From: Variovorax fucosicus
GTDB lineage: Bacteria; Pseudomonadota; Gammaproteobacteria; Burkholderiales; Burkholderiaceae_C
Assembly: GCF_030316825.1 (NCBI RefSeq)
Contig: NZ_JASZYU010000002.1
Coordinates: 124,001 to 188,000 of the forward strand
DNA: 64,000 nt
Direction: 5' to 3'
This document shows positions 35,548-43,824 of the stretch, piece by piece. The notes beneath the pieces are model-generated. The model was not told where the DNA came from and made no database searches. It worked only from the letters and a program-made list of their open reading frames with translations. Position 1 is the first letter of the stretch. Each line of letters starts with the position of its first letter. A program made the translations under genes and the position numbers.

Positions 35548-36267
35548 CTATTGTTGCGGAGCGTCGGTGCGGGCCAGCACGACCGCAGTGATGTGGGCGG
35601 CGCCGGCGCTGCGCAACACCTCGGCCGCAGCGAAAACCGAGGCGCCGCTGGTCATCACGTCGTCCACCAGCACGACGCGGCGCCCGTGCACCTCGGCCGC
35701 GCGCAGCGGCTCGATCGCGAAGGCGCCGCGCAGGTTGCGCAGCCGTTCGGCCCGCGTCAGACCGCTCTGGGCCGGGGTTTCGCGGGTGCGCAGCAGCAGC
35801 GTCGCGTCGGTTTTGTCCGGCGCCAGGCGCCGCGCCAGCTCCAGCGCCTGGTTGAAGCCGCGCTCGCGCAGCCGTGTCGGCGCCAGCGGCATCGGCAATG
35901 CCAGGTCGCATTGCTCCAGCGCCGGTTCGACCCAGGGCGCGCTGCGCAGCAGCGTTGCCAGCGGCGCGGCCCAGCCCGCGTCGCCACGGAACTTGAACTG
36001 CGCGATGCAGTCGGGCCAGGGCCATTCGTAGGCGCAGGCCGCCAGGCAGGCGTCGAGCGGTGGCGGGTGCAGCAGGCAGTCGCCGCAGCCGGCGACGCCG
36101 GCCGCAACCGGCAGCGCGCAGGTGCCGCAGCGCAAGGCCGGCGGCGCGAAGCGCGCCACGCAGGCGTCGCAAATCGGGCGCGCCGGCCAGACGCGGCACA
36201 CCGCGCACTGGCTGGGTATCGCGTCGAGCAGTGCGGTGAAGCGGCGTGCGGTTCGAAGGCCGGGCAT
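35548..36267 (-). CDS. ComF family amidophosphoribosyltransferase-like protein
   Basis: 239 residues. N-terminal zinc-ribbon cysteines (CAVCRVWPARPICDAC and CGTCALPVAAGVAGCGDC) precede a phosphoribosyltransferase domain with PRPP loop VVLVDDVMTSGASVFAAAEVLR and the upstream RGFNQALELARRLA typical of ComF. ComF is needed for DNA uptake in naturally transformable bacteria, though the biochemical role is unsettled; many non-competent bacteria also carry it. Its start is 21 bases from the divergent BioC-like gene. Confidence 0.93.
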   Translation of the reverse strand: MPGLRTARRFTALLDAIPSQCAVCRVWPARPICDACVARFAPPALRCGTCALPVAAGVAGCGDCLLHPPPLDACLAACAYEWPWPDCIAQFKFRGDAGWAAPLATLLRSAPWVEPALEQCDLALPMPLAPTRLRERGFNQALELARRLAPDKTDATLLLRTRETPAQSGLTRAERLRNLRGAFAIEPLRAAEVHGRRVVLVDDVMTSGASVFAAAEVLRSAGAAHITAVVLARTDAPQQ

Positions 36268-36288
36268 GGCTCAATATACTGGCCGCCC

Positions 36289-37194
36289 ATGGCCACCGAT
36301 CCCGCCCAGCGCCCGCCCACCATCGACGCCGCTGCGGCAGCCCGCTGGTCGCGCCTCGCCCCTGCCGACGGCTCGCCCTGGCTGCACGAGGAAATCGGCC
36401 GGCGCATGGAAGACCGGCTGCAATGGATCAAGGCGCGGCCCGGAAGCTGGGCCGACTGGTCGCCCCTGAAGGGCGGGCTCGAAGCCCATGCGCTGGTGGC
36501 GCGCCGCTACCCGGCGGCCGCGCAATATGTGATCGAGCCCGATGCCGCACTTGCCGCGCGCACGGCCGGAGTGCTGAGCGCGCCCTGGTGGAGCGCCCGG
36601 CGCTGGCAGGGCGCGCAGGCGCGCTTCGACGCTCCGCCCGAGGACGGCGTCGACCTGCTCTGGGCCAACATGGCGCTGCACATGGCGGCCGACCCGCAGG
36701 CGCTGATCGGCCGCTGGCACCGCACGGTCGCGACCGATGGCTTCCTGATGTTTTCCGCGCTGGGCCCCGACACGGTGCGCGAGCTGCGCGCGCTCCATGC
36801 CCGGTTCGGCTGGCCGCCGGCCGGCCATGAGTTCACCGACATGCACGACTGGGGCGACATGCTGGTGCACGCCGGCTTCGCCGAACCCGTGATGGACATG
36901 GAGCGCGTGGTCTTGACCTGGCCCACCCCGGAGGCGGCGCTGGCCGAACTGCGCACGCTGGGCCGCAACCTGCATCCGGCGCGCTTCGGCGGGTTGCGCG
37001 GGCGGGGCTGGCGCAACGCGCTCGGTGCTGCGCTGGCCGCCACTGCGACGCCGGAGCAAAACGACGGCCGCATCGCGCTCAGCTTCGAAATCATCTACGG
37101 CCATGCCTTCAAGCCGGCGCCGCGGGTTGCCCTGGCCGCCGAGAGCGCCGTCTCCCTGCGCGAAATGCGCGCCATGCTCCAAAAGGGGCGATAA
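36289..37194 (+). CDS. BioC-like methyltransferase domain protein
   Basis: 301 residues from ATG 36289. The central region VDLLWANMALHMAADPQALIGRWHRTVATDGFLMFSALGPDTVRELRALHARFGWP is that of BioC, malonyl-ACP O-methyltransferase of biotin synthesis. The usual SAM-binding glycine motif (xLDLGCGTG) cannot be found; the equivalent place reads AAAQYVIEPDAALAARTAG. So either a diverged BioC or a related protein without methyl transfer. No other bio genes are adjacent. A repeat element follows the stop by only a few bases. Confidence 0.8.
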   Translation: MATDPAQRPPTIDAAAAARWSRLAPADGSPWLHEEIGRRMEDRLQWIKARPGSWADWSPLKGGLEAHALVARRYPAAAQYVIEPDAALAARTAGVLSAPWWSARRWQGAQARFDAPPEDGVDLLWANMALHMAADPQALIGRWHRTVATDGFLMFSALGPDTVRELRALHARFGWPPAGHEFTDMHDWGDMLVHAGFAEPVMDMERVVLTWPTPEAALAELRTLGRNLHPARFGGLRGRGWRNALGAALAATATPEQNDGRIALSFEIIYGHAFKPAPRVALAAESAVSLREMRAMLQKGR

Positions 37195-37197
37195 GTC

Positions 37198-37289
37198 GGG
37201 AACACCATGGAACCGGCTTCGCCGGGCCATCGGTGTTGCCCCGGAAGGGGGTTGGCGCAGCGGACACGCAGTGCCGCGCAGCCTGGGGG
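37198..37289 (-). repeat. Interspersed hairpin repeat, copy 1
   Basis: About 92 bases that match, in reverse orientation, the element at 45618-45710. The core folds into a stem-loop at 37201-37237: AACACC pairs with GGTGTT, ATGG with CCAT, CCGGC with GCCGG around TTC. The flank then reads ...GGGGTTGGCGCAGCGGACACGC and ends with CCTGGGG. It fills most of the gap between the BioC-like and DUF2244 genes. Confidence 0.8.
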
Positions 37290-37409
37290 TGAGGCGAATT
37301 CCCCCGCTACAATCCGCCGTTGCGTGAACTCGCGGGTATGGTCCCGTGATCGCGGCCTGTCAAACCCCGGTTCGTCGGCTGTCGGCGCACCGATTTGCTG
37401 AACTCGCCC

Positions 37410-37886
37410 GTGTCGAATTCCGTGTTTCGTTTTGCCACCGTCTCAGGCCAGAGCATCCACTGGTTCCTGAAGCGCAATTGCTCGGTCACGCCGAGCCAGC
37501 TGGGCTGGCTCTATGCGTCGTTGTGCGTGGTGTCGCTCGGCATCGGCAGCGTGTTCTGGTGGCATGGTGCACGGCTGGTGTTGCCGTTCGCCTGGCTGGA
37601 ACTGGCCGCGGTCGGCTTTGCGTTCATGCTGTATGCGCGGCATGCGACGGACGGCGAAAAGATCGCGCTGCAGGAGGGGCGCCTGGTGGTGGAGCTGGAA
37701 AACGGCGGCCACTACGAGCGCACGGAGTTTTTGCCGCATCAGGTGCGGGTCGAGCCGCAGGACAGCGACCGTTCGCTGATCGAGGTTTCGGGGCAGGGTC
37801 GTTCGGTCAGGGTGGGGCGCTATGTGCGCCCCGAATTGCGCGCAGCACTGGCGCGCGAGATTCGCATGGCACTGCGCAGCGCCTGA
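37410..37886 (+). CDS. DUF2244 domain membrane protein
   Basis: 158 residues if GTG 37410 is the start; TTG 37395 and GTG 37422 are alternatives, none with a good Shine-Dalgarno sequence. Two hydrophobic helices (LGWLYASLCVVSLGIGSVFWW and LVLPFAWLELAAVGFAFMLYARHA) precede a small soluble domain (VELENGGHYERTEFLPHQVRVEP...VRVGRYVRPELRAALAREIRMAL). DUF2244 proteins sit beside cytochrome oxidase genes in many betaproteobacteria, as here just before ctaC, so a role in oxidase assembly or regulation is likely but unproven. Confidence 0.88.
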   Translation: MSNSVFRFATVSGQSIHWFLKRNCSVTPSQLGWLYASLCVVSLGIGSVFWWHGARLVLPFAWLELAAVGFAFMLYARHATDGEKIALQEGRLVVELENGGHYERTEFLPHQVRVEPQDSDRSLIEVSGQGRSVRVGRYVRPELRAALAREIRMALRSA

Positions 37887-37955
37887 GCGGCGGGCAGCGC
37901 CGGCATCGATCGATGACGGGCCGATGGGTTAACTGGTAATGAAGAAGCAAACACG

Positions 37956-39134
37956 ATGAAGAGCATTTGGCGCAACAAGAACTGGCCGGCAAACCTGCTG
38001 CTGGCAGCCGGCGCGACGATTGGCGGTGCAGCGCACGCAGTCAGCGATCTGCCCGGCGGCCCGTCGGTTCGTCAATTGAACATGCCCATCGGCGTGACCA
38101 AGATCGCCCAGGAACAGCATTTCCTGCACACGGTCATGATGATCCTCTGCACGGTGATCTTCATTGCCGTGTTCGCGGTCATGTTCTATTCGATCTGGAA
38201 GCACCGCAAGTCGGTCGGCCACAAGGCGGCCAACTTCCACGAGTCGGTGGTGGTCGAGGTTATCTGGACCATCGTGCCCTTCATCATCGTGATCCTGATG
38301 GCGTTGCCCGCCACCAAGGTGCTGGTCGCACAGAAGGACACCACCAACGCCGACCTCACGGTCAAGACCACCGGCTACCAGTGGAAGTGGGGCTACGACT
38401 ACATCAAGGGCGAAGGCGAGGGCCTGGCCTTCATCTCCACGCTCGACAGCAGCCAGCGCGCCATGTCCGATGCCGGCGCCAAGGGCGAGATGCCGGTCGA
38501 TTACCTGTTCAAGGTCGACAATCCGCTGGTCGTTCCGGTCAACAAGAAGATCCGCGTGATCACCACGGCCAACGACGTGATCCATGCGTTCGCCGTGCCG
38601 CAGCTCGGCGTCAAGCAGGATGCGATTCCGGGCTTCGTGCGCGACACCTGGTTCCGTGCCGAGCAGGTCGGCGACTACTACGGCCAGTGCCAGGAGCTGT
38701 GCGGCAAGGAACACGCCTACATGCCGATCCACGTGAAGGTGGTTTCTGCCGCTGACTACACCGCCTGGGTCGACACCAAGAAGAAGGAAGCCGCTGCCAA
38801 GCTCGACGACCCCACCAAGGTCTGGGCGCTGCCGGAAATGCTCGCACGCGGCGAGAAGGTCTACGCTGCCAATTGCGCCGCCTGCCACCAGGCCAACGGC
38901 AAGGGCGCCGGCCCGATCAAGCCGCTCGACGGCGCCGCGGTCGTGCTCGACGCCGACCACGCCAAGCAGATCCAGGTGCTCCTGAAGGGACAGAACAACG
39001 GCGCGATGCCGTCGTGGAAGCAGCTCAGCGACACGGATCTCGCGGCCGTGGCGAGCTTCACGAAGAACAGCTGGTCGAACAAGACGGGCCAACTCGTCCA
39101 GCCCGCCGAAGTGCTCGCGCAGCGCGGCAAGTAA
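37956..39134 (+). CDS. ctaC: Cytochrome c oxidase subunit II with fused cytochrome c domain
   Basis: 392 residues. Signal peptide, then two membrane helices (residues ~58-80 and ~98-122) and a cupredoxin domain with the CuA ligands His210, Cys245, Glu247, Cys249, His253 and Met256 (YYGQCQELCGKEHAYMPIH). A cytochrome c domain with heme motif CAACH (307-311) is fused at the C-terminus, which makes this a caa3-type enzyme. It receives electrons from cytochrome c and passes them to subunit I. First gene of the oxidase cluster, 32 bases before ctaD. Confidence 0.97.
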   Translation: MKSIWRNKNWPANLLLAAGATIGGAAHAVSDLPGGPSVRQLNMPIGVTKIAQEQHFLHTVMMILCTVIFIAVFAVMFYSIWKHRKSVGHKAANFHESVVVEVIWTIVPFIIVILMALPATKVLVAQKDTTNADLTVKTTGYQWKWGYDYIKGEGEGLAFISTLDSSQRAMSDAGAKGEMPVDYLFKVDNPLVVPVNKKIRVITTANDVIHAFAVPQLGVKQDAIPGFVRDTWFRAEQVGDYYGQCQELCGKEHAYMPIHVKVVSAADYTAWVDTKKKEAAAKLDDPTKVWALPEMLARGEKVYAANCAACHQANGKGAGPIKPLDGAAVVLDADHAKQIQVLLKGQNNGAMPSWKQLSDTDLAAVASFTKNSWSNKTGQLVQPAEVLAQRGK

Positions 39135-39165
39135 GCCGCCGCCCCCGATACCCGAAGGAAGATTC

Positions 39166-40803
39166 ATGAGCGCAGTTCTCGACCCCCACGGCCACGCACA
39201 CGGTCACGACGACCACAGTCACGACGAGCATCACGGCGCCCCGGCCGGCTGGCGCCGCTGGGTGTTCGCAACCAACCACAAGGACATCGGCACGCTGTAC
39301 CTGCTGTTCAGCTTCACCATGCTGATGGTCGGCGGCATCCTGGCCCTGCTGATCCGCGCCGAGCTGTTCCAGCCCGGTCTGCAGCTGGTGAACCCCGAAC
39401 TCTTCAACCAGTTCACCACGATGCACGGGCTGATCATGGTGTTCGGCGCCATCATGCCGGCCTTCGTGGGCTTCGCGAACTGGATGGTTCCGCTGCAGAT
39501 CGGCGCCTCCGACATGGCGTTCGCGCGCATGAACAACTTCAGCTTCTGGCTGCTGATCCCGGCGGCGCTGATGCTGGTGGGGTCGTTCTTCATGCCCGGC
39601 GGCGCACCCGCCGCGGGCTGGACGCTCTATGCGCCGCTCACGCTGCAGATGGGCCCCTCGATGGACGCCGGCATCTTCGCGATGCACATCATGGGCGCCT
39701 CGTCGATCATGGGCTCGATCAACATCATCGTCACCATCCTCAACATGCGCGCGCCCGGCATGACGCTGATGAAGATGCCGATGTTCTGCTGGACCTGGCT
39801 CATCACCGCCTACCTGCTGATCGCCGTGATGCCGGTGCTGGCCGGCGCCATCACGATGACGCTGACCGACCGCCACTTCGGCACCAGCTTCTTCAACCCC
39901 GCCGGCGGCGGCGACCCGGTGATGTACCAGCACATCTTCTGGTTCTTCGGCCACCCCGAGGTCTACATCATGATCTTGCCGGCCTTCGGCATCATCAGCC
40001 AGGTCGTGCCCGCGTTCGCGCGCAAGCGCCTGTTCGGCTACGCCTCGATGGTGTACGCCACCTCGTCGATCGCGATCCTCTCGTTCATCGTGTGGGCACA
40101 CCACATGTTCACGACCGGCATGCCGCTTACCGGCCAGCTGTTCTTTATGTACGCGACCATGCTGATCGCGGTGCCCACGGCGGTGAAGATCTTCAACTGG
40201 ATCGCGACCATGTGGCAGGGCTCGATGACCTTCGAGACCCCGATGCTGTTCGCCGTCGGCTTCATCTTCGTGTTCACCATGGGCGGCTTCACCGGCCTCA
40301 TCCTGGCCGTTGCGCCGGTCGACACGCAATTGCAGGACACCTACTACGTGGTGGCCCACTTCCACTATGTGCTGGTCGCAGGCTCGCTGTTCGCCATGTT
40401 CTCGGGCTTCTATTACTGGGCGCCCAAATGGACCGGCGTGATGTACAGCGAAACGCGTGGCAAGGTGCACTTCTGGTGGTCGCTGATCTCGTTCAACATC
40501 ACCTTCTTCCCAATGCACTTCCTGGGCCTGGCCGGCATGCCGCGACGCTACGCCGACTACCCGATGCAGTTTGCCGACTTCAACGCGGTGGCGTCGATCG
40601 GTGCCTTCTTCTTCGGCTTCGCGCAGGTCTACTTCTTCCTGTTCATCGTGCTGCCCGCCATGCTGGGCAAGGGCGAGAAGGCAACGCAAAAGCCGTGGGA
40701 AGCTGCCGAAGGCCTCGAGTGGGAAGTGCCTTCGCCGGCCCCATTCCACACCTTCGAAACGCCGCCGCGCCTGGATGCCACGGCAACCCGCGTGATCGGC
40801 TGA
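39166..40803 (+). CDS. ctaD: Cytochrome c oxidase subunit I
   Basis: 545 residues, twelve membrane helices. Heme-copper oxidase signature with the cross-linked His-Tyr in WFFGHPEVYIMILPAFGIISQVV, the CuB histidines in WAHHMFTTG, and the heme a/a3 ligands in VVAHFHYVLVAG. It reduces O2 to water and pumps protons. The first 25 residues contain eight histidines (DPHGHAHGHDDHSHDEHHG), an extension not needed for catalysis that could hold copper during assembly (inference). Shine-Dalgarno GAAGGAA. Confidence 0.98.
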   Translation: MSAVLDPHGHAHGHDDHSHDEHHGAPAGWRRWVFATNHKDIGTLYLLFSFTMLMVGGILALLIRAELFQPGLQLVNPELFNQFTTMHGLIMVFGAIMPAFVGFANWMVPLQIGASDMAFARMNNFSFWLLIPAALMLVGSFFMPGGAPAAGWTLYAPLTLQMGPSMDAGIFAMHIMGASSIMGSINIIVTILNMRAPGMTLMKMPMFCWTWLITAYLLIAVMPVLAGAITMTLTDRHFGTSFFNPAGGGDPVMYQHIFWFFGHPEVYIMILPAFGIISQVVPAFARKRLFGYASMVYATSSIAILSFIVWAHHMFTTGMPLTGQLFFMYATMLIAVPTAVKIFNWIATMWQGSMTFETPMLFAVGFIFVFTMGGFTGLILAVAPVDTQLQDTYYVVAHFHYVLVAGSLFAMFSGFYYWAPKWTGVMYSETRGKVHFWWSLISFNITFFPMHFLGLAGMPRRYADYPMQFADFNAVASIGAFFFGFAQVYFFLFIVLPAMLGKGEKATQKPWEAAEGLEWEVPSPAPFHTFETPPRLDATATRVIG

Positions 40804-40816
40804 CCGGCTGCGCACG

Positions 40817-40927
40817 ATGACACCGGAACAAAAGAGGAACAACCGACGCATGGGGCTCACGCTGGCCTCGATCGCGGTGCTGTTCTTCATCGGTTTCATC
40901 GTCCGCATGGTCTGGATCGGGCGCTGA
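40817..40927 (+). CDS. Cytochrome oxidase small assembly protein
   Basis: 36 residues: a short basic N-terminus (MTPEQKRNNRRMG) and one membrane helix (LTLASIAVLFFIGFIVRMVWIG). It fits exactly between ctaD (13-base gap) and ctaG, whose ATG is one base after this stop. This tiny protein is a regular member of Burkholderiales oxidase clusters; its precise action is not known to me. It is easily missed by length-limited gene finders. Confidence 0.85.
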   Translation: MTPEQKRNNRRMGLTLASIAVLFFIGFIVRMVWIGR

Positions 40928-40928
40928 T

Positions 40929-41564
40929 ATGTTGCCCGCCCCCAGTCTTCGCGCTCGAATCCGCCGCGCCAACGTCAAGATGGTGGGCAAGCTCGCCGTG
41001 GTGGCCTGCGGCATGTTCGCGTTCGGCTACGCGCTGGTGCCGCTCTACCGCGCGATCTGCGAGATGACCGGCATCAACGTGCTGGCGCTGTCCGAGCTGC
41101 AGGTGCCAGGTGGCGCTGCGGGCGGCAAGGACGTGAAGCTGCCGGCCAACACGCAGGTCGACATGAGCCGCACCATCACGGTCGAGTTCGATGCCAATGT
41201 GCGCGGACTCTGGGACTTCAAGCCGGCGCAGAGCTCGATGCAGGTGCATCCGGGCGAACTGCATACCGTGATGTACGAGTTCCAGAACGTGCAGAACCGC
41301 CGCATGGCCGCGCAGGCCATTCCGAGCTACGCGCCGCAGCAGGCTGCACCGTACTTCAACAAGCTCGAGTGCTTCTGCTTCAACCAGTACACGCTCGACG
41401 CTGGCGAAAAGAAGCAGTGGCCGGTCGCGTTCGTGATCGATCCGAAGATCTCGAAAGACGTGAAGACCATCACCCTGTCGTACACCTTCTTCGAGGTCGG
41501 CGGCAGGACGCCGGCGGCGCCGACCGCGGCGGCGGCCCAATTGCAGACGGAGCCCCGCTCATGA
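40929..41564 (+). CDS. ctaG: Cytochrome c oxidase assembly protein CtaG/Cox11
   Basis: 211 residues. One N-terminal membrane anchor (VGKLAVVACGMFAFGYALVPLYRAICEMTGIN) and a periplasmic immunoglobulin-like domain with the copper-binding CFCF motif (NKLECFCFNQYTLDAGEKKQWPVAFVIDP). Cox11 delivers copper to the CuB site of subunit I. The DUF2970 gene begins inside its stop codon. Confidence 0.97.
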   Translation: MLPAPSLRARIRRANVKMVGKLAVVACGMFAFGYALVPLYRAICEMTGINVLALSELQVPGGAAGGKDVKLPANTQVDMSRTITVEFDANVRGLWDFKPAQSSMQVHPGELHTVMYEFQNVQNRRMAAQAIPSYAPQQAAPYFNKLECFCFNQYTLDAGEKKQWPVAFVIDPKISKDVKTITLSYTFFEVGGRTPAAPTAAAAQLQTEPRS

Positions 41565-41776
41565 GCGCCGCCGACCAAGCCGATGCCCGCAAAGGTTCGC
41601 TGCTTCGCACCATCAAGGCGGTGGGCTGGGGCTTCTTCGGCGTGCGCAAGGACAGCGACTACCAGGAAGACATCGCCAGGCTCACGCCGCTGCACATCAT
41701 CGCCGTCGGGCTGGTGGCGGTCATGTTGTTCGTCGGCGGCCTGATACTGCTGGTCAAGTTCGTGGTCGCGCCCTGA
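41561..41776 (+). CDS. DUF2970 domain membrane protein
   Basis: 71 residues from ATG 41561, overlapping ctaG by 4 bases. A soluble N-terminus (SLLRTIKAVGWGFFGVRKDSDYQEDIARLTPLH) and a single helix (IIAVGLVAVMLFVGGLILLVKFVV). DUF2970 is a standard companion of ctaG and ctaE in betaproteobacteria, so it is probably an accessory or assembly factor of the oxidase. Confidence 0.92.
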   Translation: MSAADQADARKGSLLRTIKAVGWGFFGVRKDSDYQEDIARLTPLHIIAVGLVAVMLFVGGLILLVKFVVAP

Positions 41777-41818
41777 CCCCCAAGATTCGAATCGAGAGAA
41801 GAAAGCCAGGACCCTGAT

Positions 41819-42700
41819 ATGAGTTCAACCACCCACGGCACCACGCCCTACTACTTCGTGCCCGGCCCGTCGGCCTATCCGGTCATGGCCGCGACCGGAC
41901 TGCTTTTTGTGATCCTGGGCGCGGCCCAGTGGATCAATGGCCACGAGTGGGGCGCCTGGTCGCTGCTGCTCGGCATGGTGGCCTGGCTCGGCACGCTGTT
42001 CGTCTGGTTCCGGCAGGCCATCGGCGAAAGCGAAAGCGGCCAGTACGGCCACAAGGTCGATCTGTCGTTCCGCTGGAGCATGAGCTGGTTCATCTTCTCG
42101 GAGGTGATGTTCTTCGGCGCGTTCTTTACCGCGCTCTGGTGGACGCGCACCCATTCACTGCCCGCACTCGGCAGTCTTGACAACGCGTTGCTCTGGCCCG
42201 GCTTCAAGGCGGTGTGGCCCACTGTCGCCGCCGGTGTGACCGGGTCGCCGGCCGGCATCGTCGAGCCGTTCCAGACCGTCGGCCCGTTCTGGCTGCCGAC
42301 CATCAACACCGCGCTGCTGCTGAGCTCGGGTGTCACGCTCACCTTCGCCCACCACGCGCTGCGTGCCGGCCACCGTGCCCAGTGCATCCGCTTCATGTGG
42401 GTCACGGTGCTGCTCGGCCTGTTGTTCCTCGGCGTGCAGGGCTACGAATACCACCACCTCTACACCGAATTGAATCTCAAGCTGAGTTCGGGTGCGTACG
42501 GTTCGACGTTCTTCATGCTGACCGGCTTCCACGGCCTGCACGTGTTCATCGGCATGTTGATGCTGCTGTTCATCACCATCCGCCTCATGAACGGCAACTT
42601 CACGCCGGAGCGCCATTTCGGCTTTGAAGGCGCTGCCTGGTACTGGCATTTCGTCGACGTCGTGTGGCTCGGCCTCTACCTGCTGGTTTACTGGCTTTGA
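41819..42700 (+). CDS. ctaE: Cytochrome c oxidase subunit III
   Basis: 293 residues with seven membrane helices. Typical motifs: WRQAIGESESGQYGHKVDLSFRWSMSWFIFSEVMFFGAFFTALWW and SGAYGSTFFMLTGFHGLHVFIGMLMLLFITIRL, ending in HFVDVVWLGLYLLVYWL. It stabilises the catalytic core and the proton supply. A terminator closes this part of the locus 20 bases downstream. Confidence 0.98.
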   Translation: MSSTTHGTTPYYFVPGPSAYPVMAATGLLFVILGAAQWINGHEWGAWSLLLGMVAWLGTLFVWFRQAIGESESGQYGHKVDLSFRWSMSWFIFSEVMFFGAFFTALWWTRTHSLPALGSLDNALLWPGFKAVWPTVAAGVTGSPAGIVEPFQTVGPFWLPTINTALLLSSGVTLTFAHHALRAGHRAQCIRFMWVTVLLGLLFLGVQGYEYHHLYTELNLKLSSGAYGSTFFMLTGFHGLHVFIGMLMLLFITIRLMNGNFTPERHFGFEGAAWYWHFVDVVWLGLYLLVYWL

Positions 42701-42719
42701 GGGGTTTGGACGGCACAAC

Positions 42720-42745
42720 AAAAAAGCGCCGCAAGGCGCTTTTTT
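42720..42745. terminator. Rho-independent terminator after ctaE
   Basis: AAAAAAGCGCC-GCAA-GGCGCTTTTTT: a GC-rich 5-base core extended by A-T pairs, with T-runs on both strands; it can serve both ctaE and the convergent twin-transmembrane gene. Confidence 0.9.
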
Positions 42746-42777
42746 CATGGCTCGTCGGCGATGCCGAACGGCCCGAT

Positions 42778-42999
42778 CTACTTGCCGACCGGAAGGCCCC
42801 CTGGCTGGATGTAGCCGAGTTTCCAGGCGATCAAAACGCACAGGAACAAAAGCACCGACAGGCCGATCCGAACCGTGAGCGCGCGCGCCATGCCACCGGT
42901 TTTGGCGCGCCCGTCGCGCCCGTCCTTCAGCATGTAGAACAACGCAAATCCGAGGCTCGCCAGAATGCCGACAAAGGCGAGGGCGACAACGTATTTCAT
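42778..42999 (-). CDS. Twin transmembrane protein (DUF2909)
   Basis: 73 residues from ATG 42999 (an earlier ATG at 43008 adds three residues). Two hydrophobic helices (KYVVALAFVGILASLGFALFYML and ALTVRIGLSVLLFLCVLIAWKLGYI) joined by a charged DGRDGRAKTGGMAR loop. It lies on the opposite strand inside the oxidase locus, between ctaE and surf1, a position conserved in betaproteobacteria. Function unknown, presumably oxidase-related. Confidence 0.87.
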   Translation of the reverse strand: MKYVVALAFVGILASLGFALFYMLKDGRDGRAKTGGMARALTVRIGLSVLLFLCVLIAWKLGYIQPGGLPVGK

Positions 43000-43035
43000 G
43001 ATGCCCATTATCGGCCGCCGCAGCCGTCCCGTCCC

Positions 43036-43824
43036 TTGACCCCCACACCCAATCCGAGTCCGCGATCCGCCCGCCGCGGCCGTTTCTGGCTGGTCACGAT
43101 CGCCGCCGTGCTCACGCTCGCGGCCACCGCGTCGCTGGGCCGCTGGCAGCTGTCGCGCGCCGCGCAAAAAGAGGCGCTGCAGGCCGAGATCGAACTGCAG
43201 AAAAACCAGCCGCCGCTCGACCAGCAAGCCTTTCTCCTGATGACGCGGCCGACCGAGGCCATGCACCGATCCGTGCGGCTGCGCGGGCTCTGGCTCACGC
43301 CGCAAACGGTTTACCTCGACAACCGGCAGATGCACGGCGTGCCTGGCTTCTACGTGCTGACGCCGTTCGCGATCGAAGGCAGCGAGCAGACCGTGATGGT
43401 GCAGCGCGGCTGGATCCAGCGCAACTTCGAGAACCGAGCGCAGTTGCAGGCCGTCCAGACCCCCGCCGGGCTGGTCGAGATCGAGGGCCGCATCGAGCCA
43501 CCGCCATCGCATCTGCTCGAGCTGGCCAAGGCCGCCGCGCCGGCCGCCGGCGCGCAGGACGCAGTGGGGTCTTCGCCCATCCGGCAAAATCTCGACCTCG
43601 AAGCATTCCGCGCCGAAACCGGACTGCCATTGCGGGCCGATGTGTCGCTGCAGCAAACCGGCGCGGCCTCCCAAGGCTTGCAGCGTGACTGGCCGGCGCC
43701 GGCGCTCGGCATCGAAAAGCATTACGGCTACGCGTTTCAGTGGTTCGGCCTCGCGGCCCTCGTCACCATCCTCTATGTCTGGTTCCAAATCGTTGCCCCG
43801 CTCCGGCGTGCCCGCCGTGGCTGA
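43036..43824 (+). CDS. SURF1 family cytochrome oxidase biogenesis protein
   Basis: 262 residues from TTG 43036, the only start candidate near the family's N-terminus in this frame. SURF1 has one helix at each end (FWLVTIAAVLTLAATASLGRWQLSRA and YGYAFQWFGLAALVTILYVWFQIV) and a periplasmic domain with VYLDNRQMHGVPGFYVLTPF and VMVQRGWIQRN. It helps insert heme a into subunit I. It starts only 36 bases from the divergent twin-TM gene, so its promoter must overlap that gene, or transcription comes through from elsewhere. Confidence 0.93.
   Translation: MTPTPNPSPRSARRGRFWLVTIAAVLTLAATASLGRWQLSRAAQKEALQAEIELQKNQPPLDQQAFLLMTRPTEAMHRSVRLRGLWLTPQTVYLDNRQMHGVPGFYVLTPFAIEGSEQTVMVQRGWIQRNFENRAQLQAVQTPAGLVEIEGRIEPPPSHLLELAKAAAPAAGAQDAVGSSPIRQNLDLEAFRAETGLPLRADVSLQQTGAASQGLQRDWPAPALGIEKHYGYAFQWFGLAALVTILYVWFQIVAPLRRARRG

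Noticed and set aside
39058..40908. 616-codon minus-strand open frame over ctaD
   Set aside because: His/Asp/Glu/Arg-rich antisense frame of a highly conserved gene, no recognisable domain.
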